From contig JABYQR010000499.1 of NCBI GenBank assembly GCA_022592445.1, forward strand, positions 1 through 26,460: a stretch of DNA of 26,460 nt, written 5' to 3'. Position numbers and translations under genes: made by a program. Position 1 is the first letter of the stretch. The number at the start of each line of letters is the position of its first letter. The notes beneath the pieces were generated by a model. It was not told the origin of the DNA. It was given only the letters and a program-made list of their open reading frames with translations, and ran no database searches. Shown here in pieces: positions 17,224-26,460 of this stretch. This DNA is from Cytidiella melzeri. Lineage: Eukaryota; Basidiomycota; Agaricomycetes; Polyporales; Irpicaceae.

Positions 17224-19695
17224 TCAACACCATTGTTTCTCCCGCACAATCTCGTCGTTAATTGGCTTGTTCTTGGCAGTCTCAACCTTTTTCTCATCGG
17301 TGCGAACTTTTTTGGCAGCATTGTAAGTGGCGATCCAGCTAGCATCAGTTTCCGCGATAGTCTGAAGCGTACGAGGTCCAAGTTCTGCAGCAAAGATCCA
17401 TCCAGGAAAGCTCAGATTCAAGTCAGCCATGGTTTTGATTCTTGTCTCAACAGCAAGAGTCGTCAGCGTGTCATCAGGCAAGGTGGTTTCTGCGGTAAAG
17501 ATGTGGCCAACGTAGTACTCGCGCCAATAGTCTTCACGTAGATCAATCAGAGCCTTCTTGACCGCAGCAAGATGACCGGTGACTCGTTTCTTTGCTTGAT
17601 TGGAGAACATCGCAGGGTTGACTGGAGGCAAGATTTGCACCTCATGAAACCGGGAATCCAGTCGATTGATGAGTGCGGTAACCACATTGTTGTGCGCGGT
17701 GAAACAAATAGGATTTGAGGGATTGCTGCCCCTGGCACGCAGACAGTTATCACAGCAAACGACGTTGAGTTCTATATGGTGTGTTAGATTCAGGGTGATC
17801 AGGAGTGAGATGCATAAAAAAATACCGCGCATGGGAGGATGACCATCAAAGTGTTTGATAGTGATCCTCCGTCGGCACTCCTTGGTGAGTGCAAACTCCC
17901 GCATGTTTCCTTCAACTTTCTTCCGATACTCAATATCCTTGCTGTCTAGAATCGCCTCCTGGGTGCCGATATTGTCAACTACAGCGCTCTCAATAGCTAC
18001 CTGTTGGGTTCTCGCGATGGTATCCGCTGGGCTGGTGCCTGGGGGATTTGTACCTTGTGCCTGTGCCTGATTGCCACCCTGACGCTTCCGCTTTCGCTGC
18101 GGCGGAAGACCTGGGTTGATGTCCTCAGCTTTGATGCCGTCAGGGGCCTCAGGCTTGGTATGTGGTTCCTTTACCTTCTGAAGCTTCTTGCGATTAACCA
18201 CTTCTGAGACCGACGGCTCCAGGAGCAACAACGCATAGGACTGCTCGCCACCACGACCAGCACGGCCAGCATGCTGCTGCCACTCAAGAAGAGAGCGAGG
18301 AGTACCAAACTGGATCATACGGGGCATTCCCGGGACATCAAGGCCCTGTAAGTGGATGATTAATCTCTCGCATGATTCACATGCTGAAGCTGCGTACCAT
18401 GCCGACACATTCAGTCGAGACTAATACTTTGACAACGTTCTTCAAAAACTTAGCCAAGACAATGGTTTTGACGCTTCCATCCCGAGTTGAAATCATAAAT
18501 TCGATTTGTTCGCGGTAGGGGGAATTAGGTGGGACCTTTCTCGTGAGATACATCCATATCATCATAACCACTGCTCGCGTTTCTGCGTAGATCAAGGTCA
18601 TGACCAGCTCTTGAGGCAGGTCCTGGAGGGCTTCGTCAAGGATGAAGTCGAGGGCACCAAAGTCCATCGGGCCTTTCATGGGACAGACAATGGGCGTAAC
18701 ATTGTGACACTCGTTTCCAAGATTTAGGATGAAGCTGTTGCTGCGCGGGAATGAGAGCTTGGTGAGTAGCTGATCAAGCATTGCAGGTGTTAGGGTTGCT
18801 GTGCAGAACATGATGGGCTTTCGCGACATGTAGGACCGGGTATTCTCCACATCATCGAAGTCGCGCCAGAATTCTTTCCCCCATTCCAAAACGCAATGCA
18901 CCTCGTCTACAACAGTGCCAATTAGGTTCTTTGTCCACTTGGAGTCACGGACAAGCTGCGAGAACTGGGGATGTTTGAAGACCATCTCTGGAGAAGTAAT
19001 CACCACACGGATCTCATCTCGCGCAAGTCTCTGTCGCTCAGGTGAGTGCCATTCCATGTCGGGAAAATGACTGCCTACATCGTGCATCTTATCATCGTAC
19101 GTCTCGCCATTCACAGCCACAGCGGAAATCCCGTATTGCTGAAACCTCTCCGCCTAGAAGCATGTGCATGCAGCCAGTAAGTCGGAAAACTTGGTACCTA
19201 ATGCCTGTTGCTCACCTGATCCACCTCTAATGCATTCAGTGTTGATATCACAAGGATTTTACTCTTACTCATGGGATCTGCAAGCAGCGGAAGCAAGAAA
19301 GCTTCTGTCTTTCCGGAGCCAGTAGCGCAAATGAGCCCGGTATTGAGCCCGAGGAGAAAGGCCTCAGCGCAGTCCTGTTGAAAAAACCGCGGTACAATCC
19401 CATTGGCAACACGAGCGATCTCTTTCTCCATCCGCATACGAGTAACGAAGGATGAATACCTTTGCTCCGGGTCTTGGTTTGCTGCATATCGGGATTTCTT
19501 GAGGATGCGGTAAGATTCGAAGTGCAGCGCAGATTTTGGGCAGCCTTCGGGTAGCGGTATACTGGCTTCGTTGATCTCAAGAGCAGGACGATGTATTAAG
19601 GTAGTATTAGCATTCGAGGGACGAGTAGGCCCAGCTTTCTTCGAGGTCGAAGACTTTTGATTATTTTTAGCCGGCTGGCACGGCTGAGAGGGCAT
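17224..19695 (-). CDS. RecQ-family ATP-dependent DNA helicase, four exons
   Basis: A predicted 767-residue helicase that unwinds DNA 3'-5' using ATP, by family analogy. Exons: 19695-19216, 19153-18398, 18345-17826 and 17771-17224. The introns (62, 52 and 54 bp) are all GT-AG and keep frame. Motifs: Walker A ATGSGKT (residues 124-130), D-E-V-H for motif II (243-246) followed by the RecQ-typical W-G, T-A-T (278-280), STECVGMGLDVP for motif V across the second splice junction (406-416), and QHAGRAGRGG for motif VI (436-445). After this come C-R-R and, about 20 residues later, C-C-D-N-C, the RecQ zinc-binding pattern, completed only after removal of the third intron. ATG 19695 has a strong context (GTCGCCATG). 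No lesion was found. The DEVH instead of DEAH and the novel C-terminus set it apart from canonical RecQ. Confidence 0.88.
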
Positions 19696-20558
19696 GGCGA
19701 CGACTCAGGACTGATGAAGGGTCATAAAAATTTGTGTAATATTGCCATAGAATATTAATAAGAGTAAGGGACGTGAGGGACGTGAGGGACAGGAGATTAA
19801 CAAGAGGGAGAGATTAACTGGCACGACGCACATAATGGGTGCTAGATCCCAACGCGACGCGACTGGCTGCGTCACGCGTTCAGTAGCATGAGCGCCTTGG
19901 GTTTATAGTGTAAAGGAATAACACTTCAATGAGTTTCTATGCTACTCACTCCAACTTTGCACAAAACGAATGCTATACATTCCATCTACCTACAGAAATG
20001 CTAAAAAAATAAAATATTGAAGGGATGGTGAGCTACAATGAGTTCCACTCCATGTCACTGTAGGTCACAGTCTGTTACATTCGGCCTTGACGCGCGACCT
20101 GATTACATCACGTGCGACTGAGTGGTACCCCACACTGACCGAGTTCACCAGACGTTTGCATGCCGGATTTGTTTGTCTTTTTGGAACTCCGCTTCCCAAA
20201 TCTGGTATTGCAAACGGCTGATTCCGAGACTACACCGCCAACTTGACCTGAGGTGTTCGACAGATGAGGGGAACAGATGTCAATGCTCTCAATAATCTCA
20301 TGATAATGTTCGCTCACCCAGATGTCTGTCGGAGGTACCGAAACAGCGCGTGGGCAGATGTTTTTTGGGTCGATGCCATGTGTTACGACATACCTCCGCG
20401 TGAGGCTTTCTCACCTGTTGAGCACTCGTTTCGACATCTGTTTGATGTGATTTTCGGTTCAGATGTGCAATAGCTGAAGGGGTTAGAGGTCAGACAGAGT
20501 AAATAGCGGTTGATTAATGGAGCATTTGCGATACTATGTACATGAGTGCAGCATGGTA
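19696..20558. other. Intergenic between helicase and transposase genes
   Basis: This is the upstream region of the helicase and the 3' flank of the transposase. A GGGACGTGA unit is tandemly repeated at 19768-19785, with a partial third copy. A 69-codon plus-strand ORF at 20264-20473 has no motif. Nothing else is supported. Confidence 0.5.
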
Positions 20559-23500
20559 TCACCCCAAATTGCCTGGCTGCGACATCTGCAGCTCTTGCAC
20601 CTGTTTCTTGCGTGCGCGTGTATCCCGTGCCTTTGCTGCAGCAGCGTCGCGGCGTTTGTTGTTAACGGAGGAGACCTTATCGGCGAACTCTTGATGCTTC
20701 GCAGCACGGTCATTGTAAAACGGCTTTGGCTTTGAGAAGTGACGGGGAAGAGTGTTCTGAATAAGGGCCGCGTTGTGCAGAGCGTGCATGTTGACGAAGT
20801 AGCGTTGCATTACACCGTGCTTGACAACTTTCTGGGTGAGGCCCGTTATTCTTCTTTCTTGACGCACGCTCTGATCTCCGATTGTGCACTCTGCGGTTAA
20901 GCAGTTGTGCTGTGCATTGAAGATGAAAGCAATTTTCTGTAGTACATGTCAGTGTTGCCATATAATCTCTCTCGGAATAGTTTTGCAAACATACCTGAAC
21001 CGGAACAATGTCAACAAGAATCGACGCACACTCACGATAAAGGACAGGCATATTCAGCCGAGTGTCGGGTTGGGCAGAAACAGCGAATCGTTCAACCTCC
21101 ACCAGCCCGTTCACACCACAAGGATCAGAGGTAGGGATAAGAATCCTGCGGATGCGACCAGCATAAGTCAAGCATCCCCGGGCCTATAGTGGCTGGGCAA
21201 CCAGTGTTCAACGGTAGCTGCATGACAAACAACTTTTTGCTCACCGGAAACCCAGCCGTGTCCCCATTGACAGCTCCGTCTGGCCTCTCATAGAGCACCC
21301 AAGACCCCTCCTTGCACACATCGGCGGACCTTGAAGCCAAGGAGTGTGCATATTCCCAGAGAGTATCTGCGGGTTGATATGATGGATTGGACAACACACA
21401 GGCATCGATGGTGATTTGAGTTCCTTCTTCGACACAGCTGACTTCCCACGTGATGATTACACGCTTCTTTTGTGTTGCCCTTCGCACAGTTCCTACTTGA
21501 GCGTTAGGGAAATTCTCACTTCAGGCAAAAGCAATAACATACCAGGGGAAAGAAATTTTGGATCTGCCCATCCGAGGCGACGCTGGATTTTGTTATGTAT
21601 GTGGAACATTTCTCTCACACCTTCACCAGCGCAAACATAGCTACTATGTCCAGCTCTCCACCAACCTCTGCTGACTTGATGTTTGAAGTGTTCTAAATCA
21701 GCTATTGCTGCCGCAATATCATGAGTTGGAGCATGGTGGTTCGATAGGACGCTACACATCCGGAAAATGGAGTTCCAGCACTCGAAGATCTCTGTTGAGA
21801 ATAGGATGGCTGGTCCGCCATTGCGGATGTTGGTGATAATGTGCTGGAGTAAGTGAATCTTTGGCTTATTGAGGATTCGGTTGGGATCAATGGCCCCCCA
21901 GACGTTGAGCAGATTTCCAATCAGCACATCAAGATCCTCCTAGAAAAATTTGGCCACAGAAATACAATATCAGTAACGTCTCATCACAGGCATTGAACTC
22001 TGTATGCGGCCAACTGACCAAGTATGTCGACATGTCATCTATAGCATGATAGAACAGGAGTGCCCCTAACTCGCCCGTTGCCTTCCAGATCTCGAGCAGC
22101 AGACTGCCGTGCTCACTCTCCAGAAGATCAGGATGTAGATGAAACACACCAACTTGCTGCAACGCTTTGAAGTGTTTCCCGATTAGATTGTTGCGATATT
22201 TGACCAAGTAATCTTCCCGCACAGGAAATATTGACAGTCCGTCCACTGACGAACTTTGCAGTCGGATTGCCATGAGTTGCCGCTGCGCGTTGTTCCAAAC
22301 CGTATGGGACGCGTGCCATATGTATTTGTCAAGCCCTAATAAATATGTATGAAGAAGCTCGACAATTGTATCTCGATGGACGTCGAGACCTAAAGGTGGT
22401 GTGTGATTGTTTGCAGTAAAGTTTCAGACCTGCTAATTGTAACTCACCTTCTAACACCAGCAGTTTATTGTAATGATCTCCGGGGCAAATTTGAGTACGC
22501 AAAGCTAGGCACCAGGGTCAGTTGAGTAAGAACCTATGTGATGTTGATAACATACGGGAGTCCCCTGCAAGCTTGCTGTAGCGATGTGCAGGTTGCTCAG
22601 TGAGCCACTTAACAAGCTCTCTTTCAATGTTATCACTGATCTCGTTCTTCACGGCCTGACGTGCTTGGCCTTTGAGCTTCCAGTCCTTCAATCGTGAGTC
22701 TTGAGTTTCTGCATTGGAAATATGTTTATGATGGAGACTGCGTGCTTTCTGGATCAGCTGTTGAATCCAAAATTGCGCAATTGGATCTTTGATCCCGCTG
22801 GCAGTTTGCATTGCCTCAACGTTTTGCTCATTGCCACGAGTGGAAGCAACCAGCTGGCTGACAATTTCCCTTGCAGTCTCATCTGCTGTGCGTGCTACTC
22901 CTTCCTATGTATTGGTGAGGACAAGTCAGAGCTGATTTGCTGGGATGCTTGCTCTGCGCACCTTGTACAAGCTATGATACCCAACATGAGTCTCCATTTC
23001 TTTTGCAGGTCCTCCGGCATGACACTTGCGACAGAATTTGTTTCCGTTCAATCCAATATGGGAGCACAGTTCAGATTGCTGTGGATTATCAGCAGGCTCA
23101 ACCCGTACTATTAGGCGGAACAAGATCTCTTGTTTCAAAAGGCAATCGTACCCGTCATGCCAATGATCAGGCCCTATATCTTCCACAAAGCCATCAAGTT
23201 GCTCGAGAGCAGTCGCAGTGGGAGAAGTTGAGCTGAACCGGACAAAATATTCCTGCTGAAGCTTATGGTGGGGTAGGCTCAGATTAGCTGAGTAGACATT
23301 GGTGTGTGCGTTATACTGCTTCGAGCGATTTCCTGACACGTTGTCTGCCCACGACATCAGACCAAGTGTGAATGTTGGTCGCCCTTGGGCCTTGAGCCGC
23401 ACTGGATGGGGCATTTCTTGTGTCCACTTCGGTGCCATATCTATCTCAATGTGAGTGAATCATATACATTTTGAATGCATTTTAATTGTGATACACACCG

Positions 23501-24119
23501 TCAAATCGGATCTCCAACCCCTGATTCTTCAAATCCAAGATATTGCTCATGAGATTGGTGGCCAGTATGCGTGTGACTTTGTCGATGTGCAAGTGAGCTA
23601 CACCTGTCTGCTCAAAGATAAGGTTAACTGATCAATGTCAATCATAACACAACTGACCGTTATTTCATAGTCGACATGGTAAACATCTGCGCACTCGGTC
23701 TCCGCACCTGTTGTTTTGTTGATGATGCATAGCCACTTCATGGGTATGACAAACCTGCCATCTTGCAGACAAGCTAACTCCTTAATATAGAAGTGTTGTC
23801 CAGGTGCTCTCTTGAAATCGGCCCACATGAGCTGCAGAAGATCAACATCTGTGTTCATTAGCAGTTCAGCTTGATAGAACTCCGAGATGGTTGATGAAAC
23901 TTCCACATATGGTCGGATATGTGGTCGCACGAGAGGATTTGCCCAGTCCTTGTAAGTTGACAGCCATCAGGTGAGTACAGCTGCTGTTGTTTCCAATGAT
24001 GACATGCTTACAAGGTGGAACATCTGAGCAGCACTATTACTATAAAACTCGTTTCTGTCACAGATTTTCAATGTTTCTACAAGACTTGCCTTACCAGGCA
24101 ACGGTATTATTGGGAATAT
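20559..24119 (-). CDS. Transposase-like protein, eleven exons, N-terminus missing
   Basis: A frame of 992 codons assembles from 24119-24012, 23948-23658, 23607-23499, 23440-22962, 22904-22556, 22504-22448, 22389-22019, 21939-21543, 21495-21245, 21183-20995 and 20936-20559. All ten introns (47-79 bp) are GT-AG and frame-keeping. Conserved blocks I associate with a large Agaricomycete transposon-derived family: WANPLVRPHI, HFYIKELACLQDGRFVIP, SWADNVSGNRSKQYNAHTNV, LPHHKLQQEYFVRFSSTSP, ADNPQQSE then HIG, C-R-K-C, VELLHTYLLG, LIGKHFKALQQ, KPKIHLL, TEIFECWNSIFR and a basic C-terminus. WADN, ADNP and TEIFE could hold an RNase-H-like D-D-E triad, as in Plavaka/CACTA-type enzymes. TAA at 24120-24122 and a repeat tract replace the expected N-terminal region, so no proper start exists. 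Confidence 0.8.
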
Positions 24120-24121
24120 TT

Positions 24122-24234
24122 AAGCGCTTGTCAAGCGCTTATCCAGCGCTTATCCGGCGTCTATTTAGGCGCTTATCCAGCGCTTATCTGGCGCTTATCA
24201 GGCGCCTATTCCGGCGCTTATTCTCAGTGCCTAT
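24122..24234. repeat. About ten 11-12-bp units of [AG]GCGCTTATC[CA]
   Basis: Near-tandem copies such as AAGCGCTTATCC, AGCGCTTATCC, GGCGTCTATTT and GGCGCCTATTCC fill 24122-24234. They directly abut the 5' end of the transposase frame. Subterminal arrays of short repeats are a feature of CACTA-type transposon ends, where the transposase binds, so this may be the element's end. A simple minisatellite is the alternative. Confidence 0.85.
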
Positions 24235-24239
24235 CAATT

Positions 24240-24281
24240 GATGCGCTGATGCGCCTTCTGTCTCTGATGCGCTGATGCGCT
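24240..24281. repeat. GATGCGCT repeats
   Basis: GATGCGCT or GATGCGCC occurs four times as two close pairs at 24240-24256 and 24267-24281. They lie between the 11-12-bp array and the LTR. Confidence 0.8.
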
Positions 24282-24610
24282 CCTTTCCTTATCTGTGTAT
24301 CACATGATAGAACTCTCTGGAACATTGTGGAACATGCTGGAACTATGATGTCATAGTATAGAACATTCCATTAGATGATGTCATAGTTCTTAGAACCTTC
24401 TGGAAAAGTCTAGCCTTGTCTTAGAACAAGCTAGAACAAGTCTAGCCTTGGAGCTGGGTCATGGGGTCAGGTCATGGGGACAATTGCTATTGGTTGATTA
24501 TTGAAGTGGCACCACTAGGGCATAGGGCATGCTTAGTAAGGTAGATTACTTCGCTTACTCATGTAGGTATTAGGGGTCTTAAGGTAGTACCTGGGGTCCT
24601 CCCCTTCATG

Positions 24611-24618
24611 TATATATA
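24611..24618 (+). promoter_or_regulatory. TATA box of the LTR promoter
   Basis: TATATATA lies 34 bp upstream of CAGTCTTATCCA (24645-24656). That distance fits transcription starting at or very near the first C of that block, which is also the block complementary to the primer-binding site. Confidence 0.7.
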
Positions 24619-24756
24619 GAGGCACTCCTGAGGGCATATCCCCTCAGTCTTATCCACTCTGTTGAACCAGGACTACTCAGTACCCACCAGTACTTCGCTC
24701 ACCACCACTCTAACTCTCTATTACACATTATCTCCCCAAGTTTATCAACTTATCTG

Positions 24757-24762
24757 GTGAGT
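24757..24762 (+). promoter_or_regulatory. Candidate splice donor in U5
   Basis: CTG/GTGAGT is a strong 5' splice consensus. It is kept in the diverged LTR at 122-127 despite many other changes. Possible acceptors are CACACACAG ending at 25355, just before the first ORF, and CTAACTAAGAAATTAG ending at 26306, just before the second ORF. Splicing would remove the upstream ATGs of the leader. Confidence 0.4.
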
Positions 24763-24782
24763 AGTAACCTTACTGTTACATT

Positions 24783-24794
24783 TGGATAAGACTG
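24783..24794 (+). other. Self-complementary primer-binding site
   Basis: TGGATAAGACTG, 2 nt after the LTR, is the exact reverse complement of CAGTCTTATCCA at 24645-24656, the predicted 5' end of the transcript. In Tf1-type elements the mRNA 5' end folds onto such a site and primes reverse transcription instead of a tRNA. Confidence 0.75.
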
Positions 24795-25360
24795 CCCCTA
24801 CTCCCTCACGTCTCTGGACGTGCTGGAGGTTTCTTTCCCTTTCTTCTAGGTCTTGTGCCTGTGCGTGGGCCCCTTTACAAACCCTCTAGACATAGAGGTA
24901 GCCGGACCATAGGCTTTAAGTGGTAGTCATGTCTAGGCTTTGCCTTGATGTGCACAACTTGAATCACCCTCTCGCCCGACGCTCTTAGAGCTGATCAGAG
25001 CAGGGGTTGGCATTATGCCAACATGATGAAAGTGTGCCTCCCCACAGGCGATAGTGGAGTCTGGTGTCAGACAGCTCGTTATAAGAGCTAGACAACAGGA
25101 CTAGAAACCCATGAGTGCCTAGGCACGTAGACGGGTAACTTGTTCTGGCCGGACTTAGGGTCAGTGTAATACTGATCCGCCAACCATTTGCCGCATGGGT
25201 GGAACCATGACGGAGATCCTTACACCACCGGACCTGGAGAGAGAGTCCAGGCCGACGCCGTCACTACCCCACGCACACACAGGACCTCTCCTTTATGGAG
25301 ATTTTGTTCCGCACACCACTGAGCTGACAAGCTCATCACACTTTGTCACACACAGTCACC
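24795..25360 (+). other. Long 5' leader of the retrotransposon
   Basis: About 570 nt with no long ORF in frame with the next gene and about eight upstream ATGs (for example near 24929, 25022, 25110, 25206 and 25294). Its length and upstream ATGs would hinder plain scanning, in line with splicing or a structured packaging region. Confidence 0.5.
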
Positions 25361-26140
25361 ATGCCTCTCTCCCGCTTCATCGCTGCTAGGTCTGGCCGCA
25401 AGGCCCCCTACTCTGTCCCTGTCCGCAACGAAGTCACTGGACTTCAAGAACGCCTCTCAGTCTCCAAGGAGACTCTTGACAAGTTCAAGGATGCTGGCAA
25501 GCCTCGCCGGCTTAAGTATCCCGACAACAAGCCTCTCATCAAGAGGATCGACCTCGAGGAGCAGGCTCGCACCACCATCGAGCATGAGGAGAACCAGGAT
25601 CGTATGAGACAGGTCTCTCACCTCATGTCTCAACTCAGCCTTCTCGACCGCATCGAGAAGCAGGAGAAGGAAAAGGCTGAAAAGCTTACCCTTCTCCAGC
25701 GTATTGAGGAGCGCAATCAACGCGCTTACATTCCCACTCCCACTCCGCTCCCCGCTTCTCTACACTTCCGTAAGACGAAGCTTATACTTCGTCAACAGGA
25801 ATTCGAACCAATGGTCACGGCAGCTTGCCAACGGCTTGAGCCTGTGCTCAAGAAGTTGGATGCATCTTTCGCGAGTGGTGGGCAATCTTCTAGCCACCAG
25901 CTCAACACTTGTCGAGAAAAAGCACAGCTGCTGATCGGTCGTGTCTTCATGATCGAACAATGGTTCAAGGAGAATCACACGGACAAGATGTCGAATAGGG
26001 AATGGAGGATGCTAAAAAAGGACTTGAAGAGTTTAGGCAGGATTAGTTTTGTAGACATACATCGGAGATGGGGTTACATACTAGAATTGCTAGAAGGGCT
26101 GTTCGACATGAACGCCTTTGTATATGCAGAAATGGAATAA
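25361..26140 (+). CDS. Extra retrotransposon ORF with coiled coil, upstream of gag
   Basis: 259 codons from ATG 25361, chosen because CACCATGCC is an excellent start context; the frame is open 18 nt further up without an ATG. The N-terminus is basic (residues 1-60). Residues about 66-120 form a charged heptad-like helix rich in Glu, Gln, Lys and Leu, a likely coiled coil. A Pro linker follows (125-131), then a helical C-terminal half with REWRMLKKDLKSLGRI and a Trp/Leu-rich end. There are no zinc knuckle, protease or polymerase motifs. It could be a structural gag-like protein or an accessory factor. I do not recognise a family. Confidence 0.7.
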   Translation: MPLSRFIAARSGRKAPYSVPVRNEVTGLQERLSVSKETLDKFKDAGKPRRLKYPDNKPLIKRIDLEEQARTTIEHEENQDRMRQVSHLMSQLSLLDRIEKQEKEKAEKLTLLQRIEERNQRAYIPTPTPLPASLHFRKTKLILRQQEFEPMVTAACQRLEPVLKKLDASFASGGQSSSHQLNTCREKAQLLIGRVFMIEQWFKENHTDKMSNREWRMLKKDLKSLGRISFVDIHRRWGYILELLEGLFDMNAFVYAEME

Positions 26141-26311
26141 AATGTATGGGCTGACAAGCCTCATTTTATTTGGTGACAACTTCCTGAAAAGGATTTAATG
26201 TGTGAAAACAACTCTGACAAGAGTTCAATGTGTGAAAAGTGGTGTTTTCTCTTCTTCTTATACTAGAAATAGTATTTCGCTTATCCTTTGCTAACTAAGA
26301 AATTAGAAGCA
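26141..26311 (+). other. Spacer between the two retrotransposon ORFs
   Basis: 171 bp, AT-rich, with a 13-bp direct repeat (AATGTGTGAAAA preceded by T or C, near 26198 and 26229). A pyrimidine-rich stretch and branch-point-like CTAAC come before a TAG. It fits the 3' end of an intron or a reinitiation spacer. Confidence 0.5.
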
Positions 26312-26460
26312 ATGGCCTCTCAATCTAACGCCGGATCCAACGCTGCCCCCGCTGCTGCCTCTAACCTTACCCACTCTGTGACTTTTGGCAAGATCACGCC
26401 AATTGTTTATAACCCTTCTGTTGAAAACTTTGAGCAGCATATTTTACACAACCTGAACAC
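26312..26460 (+). CDS. N-terminus of presumed gag or gag-pol, cut by window end
   Basis: ATG 26312 (GAAGCAATGG) opens a frame that stays open for 49 codons to the end. It begins M-A-S-Q-S-N-A-G with an Ala/Ser/Asn-rich lead, then VTFGKITPIVYNPSVENFEQ. Position after the leader and the first ORF makes gag likely. A splice-acceptor-like sequence (CTAAC at 26291-26295, TAG at 26304-26306) precedes it. Too little is visible to confirm. Confidence 0.5.
   Translation, partial: MASQSNAGSNAAPAAASNLTHSVTFGKITPIVYNPSVENFEQHILHNLN

Larger units (their letters stand above)
24294..24780 (+). mobile_element. 5' LTR of the right-hand retrotransposon
   Basis: The left edge is TGTGTATCACATG at 24294 (or TGTATC at 24296) and the right edge ACTGTTACA at 24780. 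U3 has GAACATT-GAAC-type repeats (24310-24440). A TATATATA box lies at 24611-24618, and the R-U5 part is shared with 1-145. The left edge is inferred from the TG and the start of the GAAC repeats, as no second full copy is present. Confidence 0.7.
24294..26460 (+). mobile_element. Ty3/gypsy-type LTR retrotransposon, 5' part, runs off the window
   Basis: In order: 5' LTR (24294-24780), primer-binding site (24783-24794), long leader, an extra ORF (25361-26140), and the start of a second ORF at 26312 presumed to be gag. Pol is beyond the window, so the gypsy assignment rests on the self-priming primer-binding site, known from the Tf1/sushi branch of Ty3/gypsy, and not on RT. A diverged LTR relative is at 1-145. 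Confidence 0.7.

Noticed and set aside
20264..20473. 69-codon plus-strand ORF
   Set aside because: No motif, no context and no homology I recognise; treated as chance.
20559..24119. KDZ (Kyakuja-Dileera-Zisupton) or canonical Plavaka transposase
   Set aside because: Some blocks are reminiscent, especially the terminal TEIFE, but I could not match the defining KDZ or Plavaka blocks by eye, so I left the family unnamed.
24122..24281. CRISPR-like array
   Set aside because: Units are 8-12 bp and contiguous with no unique spacers, in a eukaryotic context.

Overview
The window looks like a transposon-dense, accessory stretch of a basidiomycete (Agaricomycete-type) nuclear genome. The reasons are spliceosomal introns of about 47-79 nt whose GT-AG ends restore reading frame, a typical mushroom F-box protein, RecQ-like helicases, a many-intron transposase-like family common in Agaricomycetes, and copia and gypsy LTR retrotransposons. 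No bacterial-style operons, tRNAs or rRNAs were seen. Assignments rest on reading motifs by eye; no database search was possible.

Left part (1-6.5 kb). The window opens inside the 3' part of an LTR whose relative sits at 24.3-24.8 kb. A coding-like fragment and an AT-rich stretch follow. Next come a frameshifted ORF and an LTR (1874-2109), which read as the 3' end of a second retroelement. This abuts a 5'-truncated Ty1/copia element (2110-6183): protease-integrase is open, reverse transcriptase-RNase H is shattered, and the 3' LTR is present. Three copies of a hairpin-forming motif follow.

Middle part (7-14 kb). A two-exon F-box gene (minus strand) and a decayed RecQ-like helicase (plus strand) face away from each other. 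The short gap between them is split by a 3.4-kb element with about 500-bp terminal inverted repeats and a 7-10-bp flanking direct repeat, a Mutator-like signature. The element holds coding-like scraps and internal repeats. An LTR rich in palindromes starts 2 bp after the helicase stop codon.

Right-centre (14-24.3 kb). This part holds a probable minus-strand LTR, minisatellites, a broken minus-strand ORF and a TATA-led Cys-rich ORF. It also holds an apparently intact four-exon RecQ helicase (17224-19695, minus) and a transposase-like gene with ten introns and open frames throughout (20559-24119, minus) that lacks its N-terminus. Next to the transposase 5' end is a tract of about ten 11-12-bp units. 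A similar motif occurs in inverted orientation near 14.85 kb, so the helicase and the transposase could share one 9.4-kb element. That is a hypothesis only.

Right end (24.3-26.46 kb). The 5' end of a Ty3/gypsy-type retrotransposon runs off the window. Its primer-binding site is complementary to 12 nt of its own LTR, placed where the transcript should start (a Tf1-like self-priming arrangement). It also has an extra coiled-coil ORF upstream of the presumed gag, and splice-like signals in the LTR and just before gag.
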